A DNA stretch of 64,000 bases. It comes from Campylobacter anatolicus. Lineage in GTDB: Bacteria > Campylobacterota > Campylobacteria > Campylobacterales > Campylobacteraceae. Positions 63,504-64,000 of the stretch are shown in pieces. The translations under genes were made by a program, and so were the position numbers. Below the pieces are notes generated by a model. That model made no database searches and was not told where the DNA came from. It saw nothing but the letters and a program-made list of their open reading frames with translations. Within the stretch, counting starts at the first letter, position 1; every line of letters starts with the position of its first letter. The stretch is from assembly GCF_018145655.1 (NCBI RefSeq), contig NZ_JAGSSY010000001.1, forward strand, positions 372,001 to 436,000, in the 5' to 3' direction.

Positions 63504-64000
63504 TTACAAATTTACATCTATTTTATAACCAAGTCCCGGTATGTTTTTGATAAAATCATTACCAACTTTATCTCGCACACGTTTTACAAATGTTCTTATA
63601 GCTGCTTCTGTTACGCCCTCACCGACCCACACAACACTCTTTATCTCATCGTGAAGCACTAAAGTACCGAGTCGTTTTATCAAAAGTGCAACAAAAGCCA
63701 ACTCTTTTTTTGTTAGCGTTATCTCTACTCCATCTCTAATTAGTACACGTTTTATCTGATTAAACTGATAGTTAGGTGAAATTTCTATCAAATTTGCACT
63801 CTCTAGCCTTGACTTAGCAACGATCTCTAGCGTAACTAAAAATTCATCCATATCGATAGGCTTTATGACATATTTATCGATACCAACATCAATCGCATTT
63901 AGCAAACGCTCTTTTTCACTATGAGCACTTAATACGATCACTGGTGTATCTTTTGAGATTTCTTTTATAGCCATTGCCATATCAAGTCCATTTGTTATAG
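63504..64000 (-). CDS. OmpR-family response regulator, partial (N-terminus outside window)
   Basis: The frame is open to the window edge. The visible part is the end of a receiver domain (ITNGLDMAMAIKEISKDTPVIVLSAHSEKERLLNAIDVGIDKYVIKPIDMDEFL, with the conserved Lys before Pro). It is followed by a winged-helix DNA-binding domain (VEITLTKKELAFVALLIKRLGTLVLHDEIKSVVWVGEGVTEAAIRTFVKRVRDKVGNDFIKNIPGLGYKID). The phosphoacceptor Asp lies outside. It sits just upstream of ccoNOQP, as in C. jejuni, but control of the oxidase is not shown. Confidence 0.9.
   Translation of the reverse strand, partial: ITNGLDMAMAIKEISKDTPVIVLSAHSEKERLLNAIDVGIDKYVIKPIDMDEFLVTLEIVAKSRLESANLIEISPNYQFNQIKRVLIRDGVEITLTKKELAFVALLIKRLGTLVLHDEIKSVVWVGEGVTEAAIRTFVKRVRDKVGNDFIKNIPGLGYKIDVNL

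Noticed and set aside
1-64000. CRISPR array, rRNA, tRNA, intact IS element or integrase
   Set aside because: No regular spaced repeats, no rRNA segments, no tRNA folds and no transposase or integrase motifs were noticed on either strand.

Overview
The window is a low-GC chromosomal segment of a Campylobacter species (Campylobacterota). This is supported by recognisable CiaB, CadF, LuxS, a Campylobacter-type dimeric dUTPase, a petABC bc1 complex, a ccoNOQP cbb3 oxidase followed by FixH/TPM-like genes, a single-chain NifJ, flavodoxin, DcuC, and G-tract phase variation. Gene order at the right end (cadF, rpsI, rplM, addA-like, addB-like, FixH, TPM-like, DUF4006, ccoPQON, response regulator) matches what I remember of C. 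jejuni. The mosaic order elsewhere, and the presence of biotin and type III restriction genes, suggest a species outside the jejuni/coli pair. I see no rRNA, tRNA, CRISPR array or intact transposase.

1-6.1 kb: a POT-family peptide transporter cut by the window edge, then a biotin locus. bioD is intact, but bioA is split by about 1.26 kb of glycosyltransferase DNA. That cassette holds one complete GT2 gene with a 9-nt G/C tract and one broken GT4-like fragment, and the 3' part of bioA also carries frameshifts. surE and tcdA follow on the other strand. 6.2-11.2 kb: argC-argJ-argB-argD followed closely by luxS, probably one transcript. 11.2-22.1 kb: small conserved genes (YhbP-like, DUF1294, a CiaI candidate, EI24/CysZ-like, dut, a four-cysteine protein), two GGDEF/EAL membrane proteins, ciaB directly upstream of the second of them, and an acyl-CoA thioesterase.

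22.1-34.3 kb is the plastic part. It holds a decayed formate/nitrite transporter gene, mnmG, a decayed Cro/CI-type regulator, a type II restriction-modification pair whose nuclease closely resembles R.HinP1I (GCGC), about 1.1 kb of debris, and a complete type III Res-Mod system. The type III system is headed by a 69-aa DNA-binding-like protein. Two copies of the dyad ATGTA-N3-TACAT lie upstream of it and are a plausible operator pair.

34.3-52.6 kb: an Fsr-like efflux protein, a VOC protein, petABC, a DUF3737 beta-helix protein divergent from an AraC regulator, nifJ, a methyltransferase gene disrupted by a 10-G tract and a second frame break, dcuC, an M3 oligopeptidase, DUF2325 protein, an unknown, fldA, an HAD phosphatase and cadF. 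52.6-64 kb, all on the minus strand: ribosomal proteins S9/L13, an AddAB-type recombination nuclease, and the cbb3 oxidase cluster with small accessory membrane proteins, ending in a truncated OmpR-type response regulator.

Together the genes describe a microaerobic respirer. NifJ with flavodoxin oxidises pyruvate, the bc1 complex feeds the cbb3 oxidase, and DcuC exchanges dicarboxylates. The species layers host-interaction factors (CiaB, CadF, LuxS), surface phase variation and two restriction systems on top of this.
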